Assembly: GCA_964399635.1 (NCBI GenBank)
Contig: CAYNRU010000014.1
Coordinates: 1-64,000, forward strand
Length of the DNA: 64,000 nucleotides
DNA from: UBA4615 sp964399635
Lineage (GTDB): Bacteria; Pseudomonadota; Gammaproteobacteria; Burkholderiales; Burkholderiaceae_E
Reading direction: 5' to 3'
Shown here: piece after piece, positions 43,682-52,369 of the stretch
Numbering within the stretch: position 1 is the stretch's first letter
Layout: every line of letters starts with the position of its first letter
Notes under the pieces: model-generated
The model's input: the letters and a program-made list of their open reading frames with translations, nothing else
Database searches by the model: none
What the model was told of the DNA's origin: nothing
Made by a program: the position numbers and the translations under genes

Positions 43682-45238
43682 ATGAATCGCATCGCACGAA
43701 TGCTGGCGCTGACCGCAGCGCTGTGCCTGACGCCGTGGGCCGGCGCGATCGCTGCCGACACCGGCACGGCCGCCGTCCGCGCGGCTCCCGTCCTGCTCGC
43801 GCAGGCGAGCGCCGAGGCGAAGAAGGACGAGGCGCCCGCCGCCAAGGCCGAGGCCGCGCCGGCCGCAGCCAAGGCCGACGCCAAGGCCGACGCCGCGCCC
43901 GCGCCTGCCGCCGCCGCCGCGCCGCCGGTGCCCAACAAGGGCGACACCGCGTGGATGCTGATCGCCACGGTGCTGGTCATCCTGATGGCGCTGCCCGGCC
44001 TCGCCCTGTTCTACGGCGGCCTGGTGCGCACCAAGAACATGCTGTCGATTCTGATGCAGGTGATGATGGTGTTCTCGGTGGTCACCGTGCTGTGGGTGAT
44101 CTACGGCTACACGCTGACCTTCGGCGGCCCGGGCGCCTTCTTCGGGAGCTTCGACAAGCTGTTCCTGAAGGGCGTGACCCCCGACTCGGTGGCCGCCACC
44201 TTCAGCAAGGGCGTAGTCATCCCCGAGTACGTGTTCATCGCGTTTCAGTGCACCTTCGCGGCGATCACGCCGGCCCTGATCGTCGGTGCCTTCGCCGAGC
44301 GGATCAAGTTCTCGGCGGTGCTGCTGTTCTGCGTGCTGTGGTTCACCTTCGCGTACATCCCGATCGCGCACATGGTCTGGTACTGGGACGGTCCGGACGC
44401 CATCCTGGACGCCAAGACGCTCGAGGCGGTCACCGCGAACGCGGGCTGGCTGTGGGCCAAGGGCGCGCTCGACTTCGCGGGCGGCACGGTGGTGCACATC
44501 AACGCCGGCGTCGCGGGCCTGGTGGGCGCGTACATGCTCGGCAAGCGGATCGGCTACGGCCGCGAGTCGATGGCCCCGCATTCGCTCACGTTCACGATGG
44601 TCGGTGCGTCGCTGCTGTGGGTGGGCTGGTTCGGCTTCAACGTCGGCTCCAACCTCGAGGCCAACGGTGTCGCCGCCATGGCGCTCGTCAACACCTTCGT
44701 GGCGACCGCAGCGGCGGTGGTGTCCTGGTCCTTCGCCGAATGGATGGGCAAGGGCAAGCCGTCGATGCTGGGCGCCGCGTCTGGCGCGGTGGCCGGTCTG
44801 GTCGCCATCACCCCGGCCTGCGGCTTCGTCGGCCCGGTCGGCGCGATCGTGATCGGCCTGGTTGCCGGCGTCGTGTGCCTGTGGGGCGTGAGTGGCCTCA
44901 AGCGCATGCTCGGTGCGGACGACTCGCTCGACGTGTTCGGCGTGCACGGCGTGGGCGGCATCGTCGGCGCGCTGCTGACGGGCGTGTTCGCTGCGCCGTC
45001 GCTTGGCGGCGCCGGCATCTTCGATTACGTCGCCAACGCGGCCAACCCCGACTACTCGATCGCGGGCCAGGTCTGGGTCCAGCTGCAGGCCGTGCTCACC
45101 ACGATCGTGTGGTCTGGCGTGGTCTCGCTCGTCGCCTTCAAGCTCGTCGACATGATCGTCGGCTTGCGCGTGGCCGAGGACGAGGAGCGCGAGGGCCTGG
45201 ACATCAGCTCGCACGGCGAGTCGGCCTACCACTCCTGA
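43682..45238 (+). CDS. amtB: ammonium transporter with long N-terminal extension
   Basis: A 518-residue Amt/Mep/Rh channel. The core from about residue 85 has eleven hydrophobic helices with the twin pore histidines in GTVVHINAG and DVFGVHGVGG, and the AFFGSFDKLFLKG region. Ahead of it are a signal peptide (cleavage after AIAAD) and a low-complexity Ala/Lys/Pro/Glu segment of about 55 residues, presumably periplasmic. It imports ammonium at the inner membrane under control of GlnK. A clear terminator follows. Confidence 0.95.
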   Translation: MNRIARMLALTAALCLTPWAGAIAADTGTAAVRAAPVLLAQASAEAKKDEAPAAKAEAAPAAAKADAKADAAPAPAAAAAPPVPNKGDTAWMLIATVLVILMALPGLALFYGGLVRTKNMLSILMQVMMVFSVVTVLWVIYGYTLTFGGPGAFFGSFDKLFLKGVTPDSVAATFSKGVVIPEYVFIAFQCTFAAITPALIVGAFAERIKFSAVLLFCVLWFTFAYIPIAHMVWYWDGPDAILDAKTLEAVTANAGWLWAKGALDFAGGTVVHINAGVAGLVGAYMLGKRIGYGRESMAPHSLTFTMVGASLLWVGWFGFNVGSNLEANGVAAMALVNTFVATAAAVVSWSFAEWMGKGKPSMLGAASGAVAGLVAITPACGFVGPVGAIVIGLVAGVVCLWGVSGLKRMLGADDSLDVFGVHGVGGIVGALLTGVFAAPSLGGAGIFDYVANAANPDYSIAGQVWVQLQAVLTTIVWSGVVSLVAFKLVDMIVGLRVAEDEEREGLDISSHGESAYHS

Positions 45239-45317
45239 CCCACCCGCCCTCCGGGGTCCGCCCCGGAGGCGATGCCTGCTTCCTGCAGTCTCTCTCCTCT
45301 CGTTTCTGGAAGACATT

Positions 45318-45348
45318 CGCGCCGGCTCGCCCGGCGCGTTCTTTTTTT
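45318..45348 (+). terminator. rho-independent terminator of the glnK-amtB unit
   Basis: A perfect 8-bp stem (CGCGCCGG/CCGGCGCG) with a five-base loop is followed by TTC and seven T. It is the most canonical terminator in the window. Confidence 0.85.
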
Positions 45349-45413
45349 GCGCGACGCTCCGGCCACTGCGCTGGCGGCATGCGGGCTGACGCCCGCTCCG
45401 CGGCCGGCTCGGC

Positions 45414-45425
45414 GATAATCGCGGC
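45414..45425 (+). promoter_or_regulatory. -10-like hexamer abutting the purU start
   Basis: GATAAT at 45414-45419 is followed by six bases and the ATG at 45426. No -35 is evident at 16-18 bases. It predicts a leaderless transcript. Confidence 0.42.
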
Positions 45426-46286
45426 ATGATCTCCGAACACCACCATACACTGACCATCGACTGCCCCGATCGCGTGGGCATCGTCGCCGAAGTCTCGGCC
45501 TTCATCGCCGGTCGCGGCGGCTGGATCCTCGAGGCAAGCCATCACGCCGACCGCGACAGCGGGCGCTTCTTCATGCGCAACGCGATCCTCGCCAGCTCGC
45601 TGGCCGGCGGCGCCGACCGCTTTGCCGAGGAGTTCGCCCCGATCGCGCAGCGCTTCGACATGAACTGGCGCCTGTCCGACTCGAGCCGCCCCCGCCGCAT
45701 CGCCATCCTCGTCAGCAAGCTCGAGCACTGCCTGATCGACCTGCTGTACCGCTGGCGGGCCGGGGAGCTGCGCTGCGACATCGCCTGCGTGATCGCCAAC
45801 CACAACGACCTGCGCGGCGACGTCGAGGTCCACGGCATCGCCTTCCACCACGTGCCGGTGGCGCCCGACGCCAAGGCGGTCGCGTTCGCGGAGCTCGACC
45901 GGCTGCTGGGCTCGCATGCGGTCGACACGGTCGTGCTCGCCCGCTACATGCAGATCCTGCCGCCCGACCTGTGCCGGCGCTATCCCGGGCGGATCATCAA
46001 CATCCACCACAGCTTCCTGCCGTCCTTCGTGGGAGCCAAGCCCTACCACCGGGCGTTCGAGCGGGGCGTCAAGCTGATCGGGGCGACCAGCCACTACGTG
46101 ACGGAGGACCTCGACGAGGGCCCGATCATCGAACAGGACGTGGTGCGCGTGGAGCATGACGACACCGTCGACGACCTCGTGCGCTACGGGCGCGACGTCG
46201 AGAAATCGGTGCTCGCGCGCGCGCTGCGCTACCACCTGGAGGACAGGGTGCTGCTCAACGGCCACCGGACGGTCGTGTTCCGCTGA
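45426..46286 (+). CDS. purU: formyltetrahydrofolate deformylase
   Basis: A 286-residue PurU. The N-terminal ACT domain (LTIDCPDRVGIVAEVSAFIA) covers residues 8-85. The formyltransferase-like domain carries the catalytic asparagine in ANHNDLR, the histidine in IHHSFLP and the aspartate in TEDLDEGPI. It releases formate and tetrahydrofolate from 10-formyl-THF, balancing one-carbon pools and supplying formate for purines. It has no Shine-Dalgarno sequence. An imperfect GC hairpin follows its stop. Confidence 0.94.
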   Translation: MISEHHHTLTIDCPDRVGIVAEVSAFIAGRGGWILEASHHADRDSGRFFMRNAILASSLAGGADRFAEEFAPIAQRFDMNWRLSDSSRPRRIAILVSKLEHCLIDLLYRWRAGELRCDIACVIANHNDLRGDVEVHGIAFHHVPVAPDAKAVAFAELDRLLGSHAVDTVVLARYMQILPPDLCRRYPGRIINIHHSFLPSFVGAKPYHRAFERGVKLIGATSHYVTEDLDEGPIIEQDVVRVEHDDTVDDLVRYGRDVEKSVLARALRYHLEDRVLLNGHRTVVFR

Positions 46287-46347
46287 CCCGCCGCCACGCC
46301 GCTCGGGCCCCCTGCGGCGGGCCGAGCGGGCCTCGGCGCCCGGACGC

Positions 46348-46353
46348 TACAAT
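46348..46353 (+). promoter_or_regulatory. -10 of the gshA-metW run
   Basis: TACAAT, one mismatch from consensus, lies 25 bases before the gshA ATG. It overlaps an upstream in-frame ATG (46352), which therefore cannot be the start. Confidence 0.5.
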
Positions 46354-46378
46354 GGCTCCCCGCAGACAGGCACGCCCC

Positions 46379-47671
46379 ATGGTCCCCCACTTCATCACCT
46401 CTCTGACCGGCCCGCTGCTCGAGGTGGAACGCAAGTTCCTCGAGGCGACGCCGCGCATCGAGCGCTGGTTCCGCATGGAGTGGCAGGAGCACACGCCGCC
46501 CTTCTACTGCTCGGTGGACCTGCGCAACGCCGGCTTCAAGCTCGCGCCGGTCGACACCAACCTGTATCCGGGGGGCTTCAACAACCTGTCGGCCGAGGCG
46601 CTGCCGCTGGCGGTGCAGGCGGCGATGGCCGCGATCGAGAAGTACTGCCCCGACGCGCGCAACCTGCTGCTGATCCCCGAGAACCACACGCGCAACATGT
46701 TCTACCTGCAGAACGTGCTGCGGATCCAGACGATGCTGCGCCAGACGGGCCTCACGGTGCGCCTGGGCTCGCTCAATCCCGAGGTGACCGAGCCGACGCG
46801 GCTCGAGCTGCCCGACGGCCAGTCGCTGACGGTCGAGCCGCTGGTGCGCACGGGCGCGCGGGTCGGCCTCCCCGGCTTCGACCCCTGCGCGATCCTGCTC
46901 AACAACGACCTGTCCTCGGGCATCCCCGACATCCTGCGCGACCTGCAGCACCAGATCCTCCTGCCGCCGCTGCACGCCGGCTGGGCGGTACGCCGCAAGT
47001 CGAAGCACTTCGACGCCTACAACGACGTCGCCAAGCGCTTCGCCAAGCTGCTGGACATCGACCCCTGGCTGGTGAACCCGTATTTCTCCACCTGCGGCAA
47101 GATGGACTTCCAGGCACGCGAGGGCGAGGAGTGCCTCGCGAACAACGTCGAGGCGACGCTCAAGCTGATCCGCGCGAAGTACAAGGAATACAAGATCGAC
47201 TCGACGCCCTTCGTGATCGTGAAGGCCGACGCCGGCACCTACGGCATGGGCATCATGTCGGTGAAGGACGCCTCCGAGGTGCAGAACCTAAATCGCCGCC
47301 AGCGCAACAAGATGTCGGTGGTCAAGGAGGGCCTGGAGGTCTCCGAGGTGATCATCCAGGAAGGTGTGCCGACCATCGAGACCGTCGACAACGGCGTGGC
47401 CGAGCCGGTGGTCTACATGGTCGACAAGTACGTGGTCGGCGGCTTCTACCGCGTGCACGGCGAGCGCGGCCGCGACGAGAACCTCAACGCGCCGGGCTCG
47501 CGCTTCGTGCCGCTGCCCTTCGCCGCCAGCTGCAACCTGCCGGACGCGGGCGGCTCGCCCGAGTGCGCGCCCAACCGCTTCTACGCCTATGGCGTGGTCG
47601 CGCGCCTGGCGCTGCTCGCCGCGTCGCTCGAGCTCGAGCGCACCGACCCCGATCCGACCCGGTTCGGATGA
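46379..47671 (+). CDS. gshA: glutamate-cysteine ligase, GshA family (proteobacterial)
   Basis: A 430-residue member of the GshA family found in beta/gammaproteobacteria and distinct from E. coli GshA. Segments include HTPPFYCSVDLRNAGFKLAPVDTNLYPGGFN, LIPENHTRN, LNNDLSSG, VIVKADAGTYGMG and VVGGFYRVH. It makes gamma-glutamylcysteine, the first step of glutathione synthesis. I start at 46379 since the candidate promoter overlaps the earlier ATG. It is followed by gshB after 55 bases. Confidence 0.92.
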   Translation: MVPHFITSLTGPLLEVERKFLEATPRIERWFRMEWQEHTPPFYCSVDLRNAGFKLAPVDTNLYPGGFNNLSAEALPLAVQAAMAAIEKYCPDARNLLLIPENHTRNMFYLQNVLRIQTMLRQTGLTVRLGSLNPEVTEPTRLELPDGQSLTVEPLVRTGARVGLPGFDPCAILLNNDLSSGIPDILRDLQHQILLPPLHAGWAVRRKSKHFDAYNDVAKRFAKLLDIDPWLVNPYFSTCGKMDFQAREGEECLANNVEATLKLIRAKYKEYKIDSTPFVIVKADAGTYGMGIMSVKDASEVQNLNRRQRNKMSVVKEGLEVSEVIIQEGVPTIETVDNGVAEPVVYMVDKYVVGGFYRVHGERGRDENLNAPGSRFVPLPFAASCNLPDAGGSPECAPNRFYAYGVVARLALLAASLELERTDPDPTRFG

Positions 47672-47726
47672 GCGTGGCCACCGTCCTCCGCCCGATGGGC
47701 CCGACCCGACCGCAGCAGGTCCGCCG

Positions 47727-48701
47727 ATGCGCATCCTGATCGTCCTCGACCCGCTCGCATCGATCAAGACCTACAAGGACTCCACCTACGCGATCATGGT
47801 GGCGGCGGCGGCGCGCGGCCACAGCCTCGCGGTGTGCGAGCAGGCGCAGCTGTGGCTGGCCGACGGTCATGCCTGGGCCGACGCCGCGCCGCTCGCGCTG
47901 CACGGGCCGCAGCTCGGCGAGCCCGGCCACGATGCGCACGACTGGTGGCGGCTGGGCGAGACCCGCGGCGAGCGGCTGTCGGCCTTCGATGCGGTGCTGA
48001 TGCGCAAGGATCCGCCCTTCGACCTCGAGTACGTGTACTCGACCTACCTGCTCGAGCATGCGGTGCGGGAGGGCGCGCGCGTCTTCAACGACCCGCGGGC
48101 GGTGCGCGACCACAGCGAGAAGTACGCGATCGCCGAGTTCCCGCAGTTCACGGCCGACACCATGGTGACCCGCGACCCGGTGCGGCTTCGAGCCTTCGTC
48201 GAGCGCCACGGCGAGGCGGTGTTCAAGCTGCTCGACGGCATGGGCGGCGCCTCCATCTTCCGCGCGCGCCGCGACGACCCCAACCTGTCGGTGATCATCG
48301 AGACGATGAACCAGTTCGGCGCGCGCAGCGTGATGGCGCAGCGCTACCTGCCGGCGATCGCCGACGGCGACAAGCGGGTGCTGCTGATCGGCGGGCGGGT
48401 GGTGCCGTTCGCGCTCGCGCGCATCCCCAAGGCCGGCGAGTCGCGCGGCAACCTTGCGGCGGGTGGCACGGGGCGCGCGCAGCCGCTGTCGGCGCGCGAC
48501 CGCGAGATCGCCGAGACGCTGGCGCCGCGGCTGCACGCGCGCGGCCTGTTCCTGGTCGGGCTCGACGTCATCGGTGACAGCCTCACAGAGGTCAACGTGA
48601 CCAGCCCCACCTGCTTCCGCGAGATCGCCGAGCAGGCCGGCTTCGATGTGGCCGCGATGTTCGTCGAGGCGCTCGAGCGCGAGATCGTCCGGCCCGCATG
48701 A
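47727..48701 (+). CDS. gshB: glutathione synthase
   Basis: A 324-residue ATP-grasp ligase. MRILIVLDPLASIKTYKDST is the family start, VLMRKDPPFDLEYVYSTYLLE the substrate region, VFKLLDGMGGASIFR the ATP-binding lid and LTEVNVTSPT the metal-ligand segment. It joins gamma-glutamylcysteine and glycine in the cytosol. An AGGT precedes the ATG. The stop overlaps the EIIA gene by four bases, so glutathione synthesis and the PTS genes are translationally linked. Confidence 0.95.
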   Translation: MRILIVLDPLASIKTYKDSTYAIMVAAAARGHSLAVCEQAQLWLADGHAWADAAPLALHGPQLGEPGHDAHDWWRLGETRGERLSAFDAVLMRKDPPFDLEYVYSTYLLEHAVREGARVFNDPRAVRDHSEKYAIAEFPQFTADTMVTRDPVRLRAFVERHGEAVFKLLDGMGGASIFRARRDDPNLSVIIETMNQFGARSVMAQRYLPAIADGDKRVLLIGGRVVPFALARIPKAGESRGNLAAGGTGRAQPLSARDREIAETLAPRLHARGLFLVGLDVIGDSLTEVNVTSPTCFREIAEQAGFDVAAMFVEALEREIVRPA

Positions 48702-49105
48702 TCGGCATCCTCGTCGTCTCCCACGAACCGCTGGGCACGGCGCTGATCCACTGCACGCGCCACATCTTCGGGCGCATGCCCTCGCAGCTCGCCGCGCTCG
48801 ACGTCATCCCCGACGAGGATCCGGATGCCGCGCTCGCCGCGGCGCGCGAGCTGCTCGCGCGGATCAACGACGGCAGCGGCGTGATCGTGCTCACCGACCT
48901 GTTCGGCGCGACCCCGGCCCGGATCGCCGCGCGCCTCGCCGAGCCGCAGCGCACGGTGGTGATCGCGGGCGTCAACCTGCCGCTGCTCGTGAAGGCGCTG
49001 ACCCATCGGCGCGGCCCGCTCGACGAGGTCGCGGCGACGCTGCTGCAGGGCGTGCGCGACACCATCCTGCCCATCGAGGCATCGGTCGACGGAGATCCGA
49101 CGTGA
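48698..49105 (+). CDS. PTS EIIA component, mannose family (regulatory)
   Basis: A 135-residue EIIA-Man domain with the phosphorylated His9 in VSHEPLG, VLTDLFGATPARIAARL, and INDGSGVIV. It receives phosphate from HPr. Because no EIIB, EIIC or EIID gene is adjacent, it is probably a regulatory output like the Burkholderiales PTS that controls polyhydroxybutyrate or carbon/nitrogen responses. It overlaps both gshB and the HPr gene by four bases. Confidence 0.92.
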   Translation: MIGILVVSHEPLGTALIHCTRHIFGRMPSQLAALDVIPDEDPDAALAAARELLARINDGSGVIVLTDLFGATPARIAARLAEPQRTVVIAGVNLPLLVKALTHRRGPLDEVAATLLQGVRDTILPIEASVDGDPT

Positions 49106-49395
49106 AGCAGGCGCAGGCCGTCATCGTCAACAAGCTGGGCCTGCACGCACGGCCCTCCGCCGCCCTCACCCAGGCCGCGACCCGGTTCAAGTCGAGCGTG
49201 TGGGTGACCAAGGGTACGCGTCGCGTCAACGGCAAGAGCATCATGGGCGTGATGATGCTGGCCGCGGCGCGCGGCGCCACGCTGACCTTCGAGGCCGATG
49301 GCCCCGACGAGGACGCCGCGCTCGCCGCGCTGCTGGAGCTGGTCGCGTCAGGGTTCGGCGAGGGTGCCAACCCGCCCGATCCGGCCGGGTCCTGA
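49102..49395 (+). CDS. ptsH: phosphocarrier protein HPr
   Basis: A 97-residue HPr. His15 lies in NKLGLHARPSA (phosphate from EI) and Ser46 in NGKSIMGVMML (the HPr-kinase site). The tail adds about ten residues (EGANPPDPAGS) beyond the usual length. It starts with GTG within the EIIA stop (GTGA). An HprK gene is not in the window. Confidence 0.94.
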   Translation: MKQAQAVIVNKLGLHARPSAALTQAATRFKSSVWVTKGTRRVNGKSIMGVMMLAAARGATLTFEADGPDEDAALAALLELVASGFGEGANPPDPAGS

Positions 49396-49418
49396 CCGGG
49401 CGACGGGGCGGCGCGGCG

Positions 49419-51164
49419 ATGTTCAGCCTGCACGGCACCGGCATCGGCGGGGGCATCGTCGTCGGCCGCGCGGTGGTGCTCGAGACACGGATGATCGACG
49501 TGCCGCGCTACCGCGTCGAGTTCGCGCAGCGCGACGCCGAGACCGGCCGGCTCAAGCGCGCGATCGACGCGGTGCGCGATGAGCTCGCCTCGATCGGCGC
49601 GAACCTGCCGCCCGACGCGCCCAGCGAAGCGCAGGCGCTGCTGCAGGTCCATGTGATGATCCTCGACGACCCCTCGCTCGCCATGCAGGCGAGGGTCGCC
49701 ATCGAGTCGCACGGGCAGAACGCCGAGTGGGCGTTCGCCTCGCAGGCCGAGCACCTGGCCGCCCAGTTCGAGCAGTTCGAGGACAGCTACCTGCGCGAGC
49801 GCGGGCGCGACGTCACGCAGGTGGCCGACCGCGTGCTCAAGGCGCTGTCCGGGTCGGGGCGCGCGCTGCGCACGCGCGCCGTGCCGGGCGAGGTGCCGCT
49901 GATCTTCGTCGCGCACGACATCTCGCCCGCCGACATGCTGCAGCTCAAGCACGCGGGCGGCTTCGCGATCGACCTTGGCGGCACCGCGTCGCACACCGCG
50001 ATCCTCGCGCGCAGCATGAACGTGCCGGCGGTGGTCGGGCTGTCCACCGGCGGCCTGCTGGTGCGCGACGACGATTGGCTGGTGCTCGACGGCGAGGCGG
50101 GCGTGCTGATCGTCGCGCCCGACGAAGAGGTGCTGCAGGAGTACCGCCATCGGATGGCGCTCGGCCTGCTCGAGCGCAAGCAGCTCGAGCGGCTGATCCA
50201 CGTGCCCTCGGCGACGCTGGACGGCGAGCCGGTGGAGCTGCACGCCAACATCGAGCTGCCGGCCGAGGCGGAGCAGGCGATGCAGGCGGGCGCGGCGGGC
50301 ATCGGGTTGTTCCGCACCGAATTCCTGTTCATGAACCGCGCCGAGCTGCCCGGCGAGGACGAGCAGTACGAGGCCTACCGGATGGCGGTGGTCGCGATGC
50401 GCGGGCGGCCGGTCACCATCCGCACCCTCGACATCGGCGCCGACAAGGCGCTCCAGAGCGCCGAGGACGCCCCGGAGCCGGCGGCAGCGCCCAATCCGGC
50501 GCTGGGGCTGCGCGCGATCCGCTACAGCCTTGCCGAGCCCGACGTCTTCCTCGAGCAGTTGCGCGCCATCCTGCGTGCCGCGCAGCACGGCCCGGTGCGC
50601 CTGCTGATCCCGATGCTCGCCCACGGGCACGAGATCGACCAGTCGCTGCGGCTGATCGCGCAGGCGCGCGCGCAGCTCGCCGACCGCCTCGGGCGCGGCG
50701 CGGCGCCGATCCCGCCGGTGCCGGTGGGCGGCATGATCGAGGTCCCGGCCGCGGCGCTCACCGCCGGACTGTTCGCGCGCCGGCTCGACTTCCTGTCCAT
50801 CGGCACCAACGACCTGGTGCAGTACACGCTCGCCATCGACCGCGCCGACCATTCGGTCGCGTCGCTGTACGATCCCTTCCATCCGGCGGTGCTGCAGCTG
50901 GTGTCGCAGACCATCCGCGCCGGCGAGCGCGCCGGCACGCCGGTGGCGGTGTGCGGCGAGATGGCCGGCGACCTCGATGCGACGCGCCTGCTGATCGGCA
51001 TGGGCCTGCGGTCGTTCTCGATGCAACCGGCGAGCCTGCTGCGCGTCAAGCAGGAGATCCTGCGCTGCGACGCGGCGCGGCTGCGCAGCCGCGTGTCGCG
51101 CCTGCTCGCCTCCGACGATCCGGTGCGCGTGCTGGCCGGCCTGCAGAAGCTGCGCGAGGGCTGA
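49419..51164 (+). CDS. ptsI: phosphoenolpyruvate-protein phosphotransferase (PTS enzyme I)
   Basis: A 581-residue EI. His192 in GGTASHTAILARS is the phosphorylation site; IGLFRTEFLFM and SIGTNDLVQYTLAIDR form the PEP-binding barrel, with the catalytic cysteine in AVCGEMAGD. It draws phosphate from PEP to HPr. Domain order is N-terminal HPr-binding helices, phosphohistidine domain, then barrel. It lies 23 bases after ptsH and 14 before metX. Confidence 0.95.
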   Translation: MFSLHGTGIGGGIVVGRAVVLETRMIDVPRYRVEFAQRDAETGRLKRAIDAVRDELASIGANLPPDAPSEAQALLQVHVMILDDPSLAMQARVAIESHGQNAEWAFASQAEHLAAQFEQFEDSYLRERGRDVTQVADRVLKALSGSGRALRTRAVPGEVPLIFVAHDISPADMLQLKHAGGFAIDLGGTASHTAILARSMNVPAVVGLSTGGLLVRDDDWLVLDGEAGVLIVAPDEEVLQEYRHRMALGLLERKQLERLIHVPSATLDGEPVELHANIELPAEAEQAMQAGAAGIGLFRTEFLFMNRAELPGEDEQYEAYRMAVVAMRGRPVTIRTLDIGADKALQSAEDAPEPAAAPNPALGLRAIRYSLAEPDVFLEQLRAILRAAQHGPVRLLIPMLAHGHEIDQSLRLIAQARAQLADRLGRGAAPIPPVPVGGMIEVPAAALTAGLFARRLDFLSIGTNDLVQYTLAIDRADHSVASLYDPFHPAVLQLVSQTIRAGERAGTPVAVCGEMAGDLDATRLLIGMGLRSFSMQPASLLRVKQEILRCDAARLRSRVSRLLASDDPVRVLAGLQKLREG

Positions 51165-51178
51165 ACCCGGCCGGATCG

Positions 51179-52369
51179 ATGAACATGGACGTTCCCATCA
51201 ATGCGTCGGTTGGCGTGGCGACCCCCAGGCGCCTGCGCTTCGACGCCCCGCTGCCGCTGGCGAGCGGCGCGTCGCTGGCCGGCTACGAGCTGGTCTACGA
51301 GACCTACGGCCGCCTGAGCGAGGCGCGCGACAACGCGGTGCTGGTCTGCCACGCACTCAATGCCTCGCACCACGTGGCGGGCGTCTGCGCGACCGACCCC
51401 GCCGACGTCGGCTGGTGGGACAACATGGTCGGGCCCGGCAAGCCGGTCGACACCGACCGGTTCTTCGTGGTGGGCGTCAACAACCTGGGCTCCTGCTTCG
51501 GCTCGACCGGCCCGATGTCTGTCAACCCGGCGACCGGCCGCCCCTACGGCCCCGACTTCCCGGTGGTCACCGTCGAGGACTGGGTCGCGGCCCAGGCACG
51601 GCTGGCCGACGCGCTGGGCATCGAGCGCTTCGCGGCGGTGATGGGCGGCTCGCTCGGCGGCATGCAGGCGCTCGCCTGGAGCACGCTGTACCCGGAGCGG
51701 CTCGCGCACTGCGTGGCGATCGCGACGGCGCCCAAGCTGTCGGCGCAGAACATCGCCTTCAACGAGGTCGCGCGCCGCGCGATCGTCACCGACCCGGAGT
51801 TCCATGGCGGGCGCTTCTATGACCACGGGACGGTGCCGGCTCGCGGGCTGCAGGTCGCGCGGATGATCGGCCACATCACCTACCTGTCGGACGACGTGAT
51901 GGCCGAGAAGTTCGGCCGCACGCTGCGCCGCCATGAGCAGGACACGTCGCTGCGCAGCGACTACCAGTTCACGTTCGATGTGGAGTTCGAGATCGAGTCG
52001 TACCTGCGCTACCAGGGCGAGAAGTTCTCGCGCTACTTCGACGCCAACACCTACCTGCTGATCACGCGCGCGCTCGACTACTTCGATCCGGCGCGCGCGC
52101 ACGACGGAGACCTCGCCGCTGCGATGGCGCCGGCGCGCTGCGGCTTCCTGCTGGCGTCCTTCACCACCGACTGGCGCTTCGCGCCCGAGCGCAGCCGCGA
52201 GATCGTCGCCGCGCTGGTCGCCAACCGCCGGCGCGTCACCTATGCCGAGATCGAGGCGCCGCACGGGCACGATGCCTTCCTGCTCGACGACCCGCGCTAC
52301 CACGCGCTGGTCGCCGCGTACTTCGACCGAATCGCCGCCGGCCTGGCCGGCGCGGGAGCGGCGCGATGA
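51179..52369 (+). CDS. metX: homoserine O-acyltransferase
   Basis: A 396-residue alpha/beta hydrolase-fold acyltransferase. Ser158 in GGSLGGMQALAW is the nucleophile, LGSCFGSTGP the family signature, and GHDAFL near the end carries the catalytic histidine. It activates homoserine for methionine synthesis. Betaproteobacterial MetX proteins can use succinyl-CoA instead of acetyl-CoA; the sequence alone does not settle which. Starts at 51179 and 51185 are both possible. It overlaps metW by four bases. Confidence 0.93.
   Translation: MNMDVPINASVGVATPRRLRFDAPLPLASGASLAGYELVYETYGRLSEARDNAVLVCHALNASHHVAGVCATDPADVGWWDNMVGPGKPVDTDRFFVVGVNNLGSCFGSTGPMSVNPATGRPYGPDFPVVTVEDWVAAQARLADALGIERFAAVMGGSLGGMQALAWSTLYPERLAHCVAIATAPKLSAQNIAFNEVARRAIVTDPEFHGGRFYDHGTVPARGLQVARMIGHITYLSDDVMAEKFGRTLRRHEQDTSLRSDYQFTFDVEFEIESYLRYQGEKFSRYFDANTYLLITRALDYFDPARAHDGDLAAAMAPARCGFLLASFTTDWRFAPERSREIVAALVANRRRVTYAEIEAPHGHDAFLLDDPRYHALVAAYFDRIAAGLAGAGAAR

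Noticed and set aside
46296..46330. Terminator after purU
   Set aside because: The GC-rich inverted repeat has a bulge and no T-run, and the gshA promoter follows at once; too weak to annotate.
46352..46378. Upstream ATG as gshA start
   Set aside because: It overlaps the best -10 hexamer of the region, and the family N-terminus starts at 46379.
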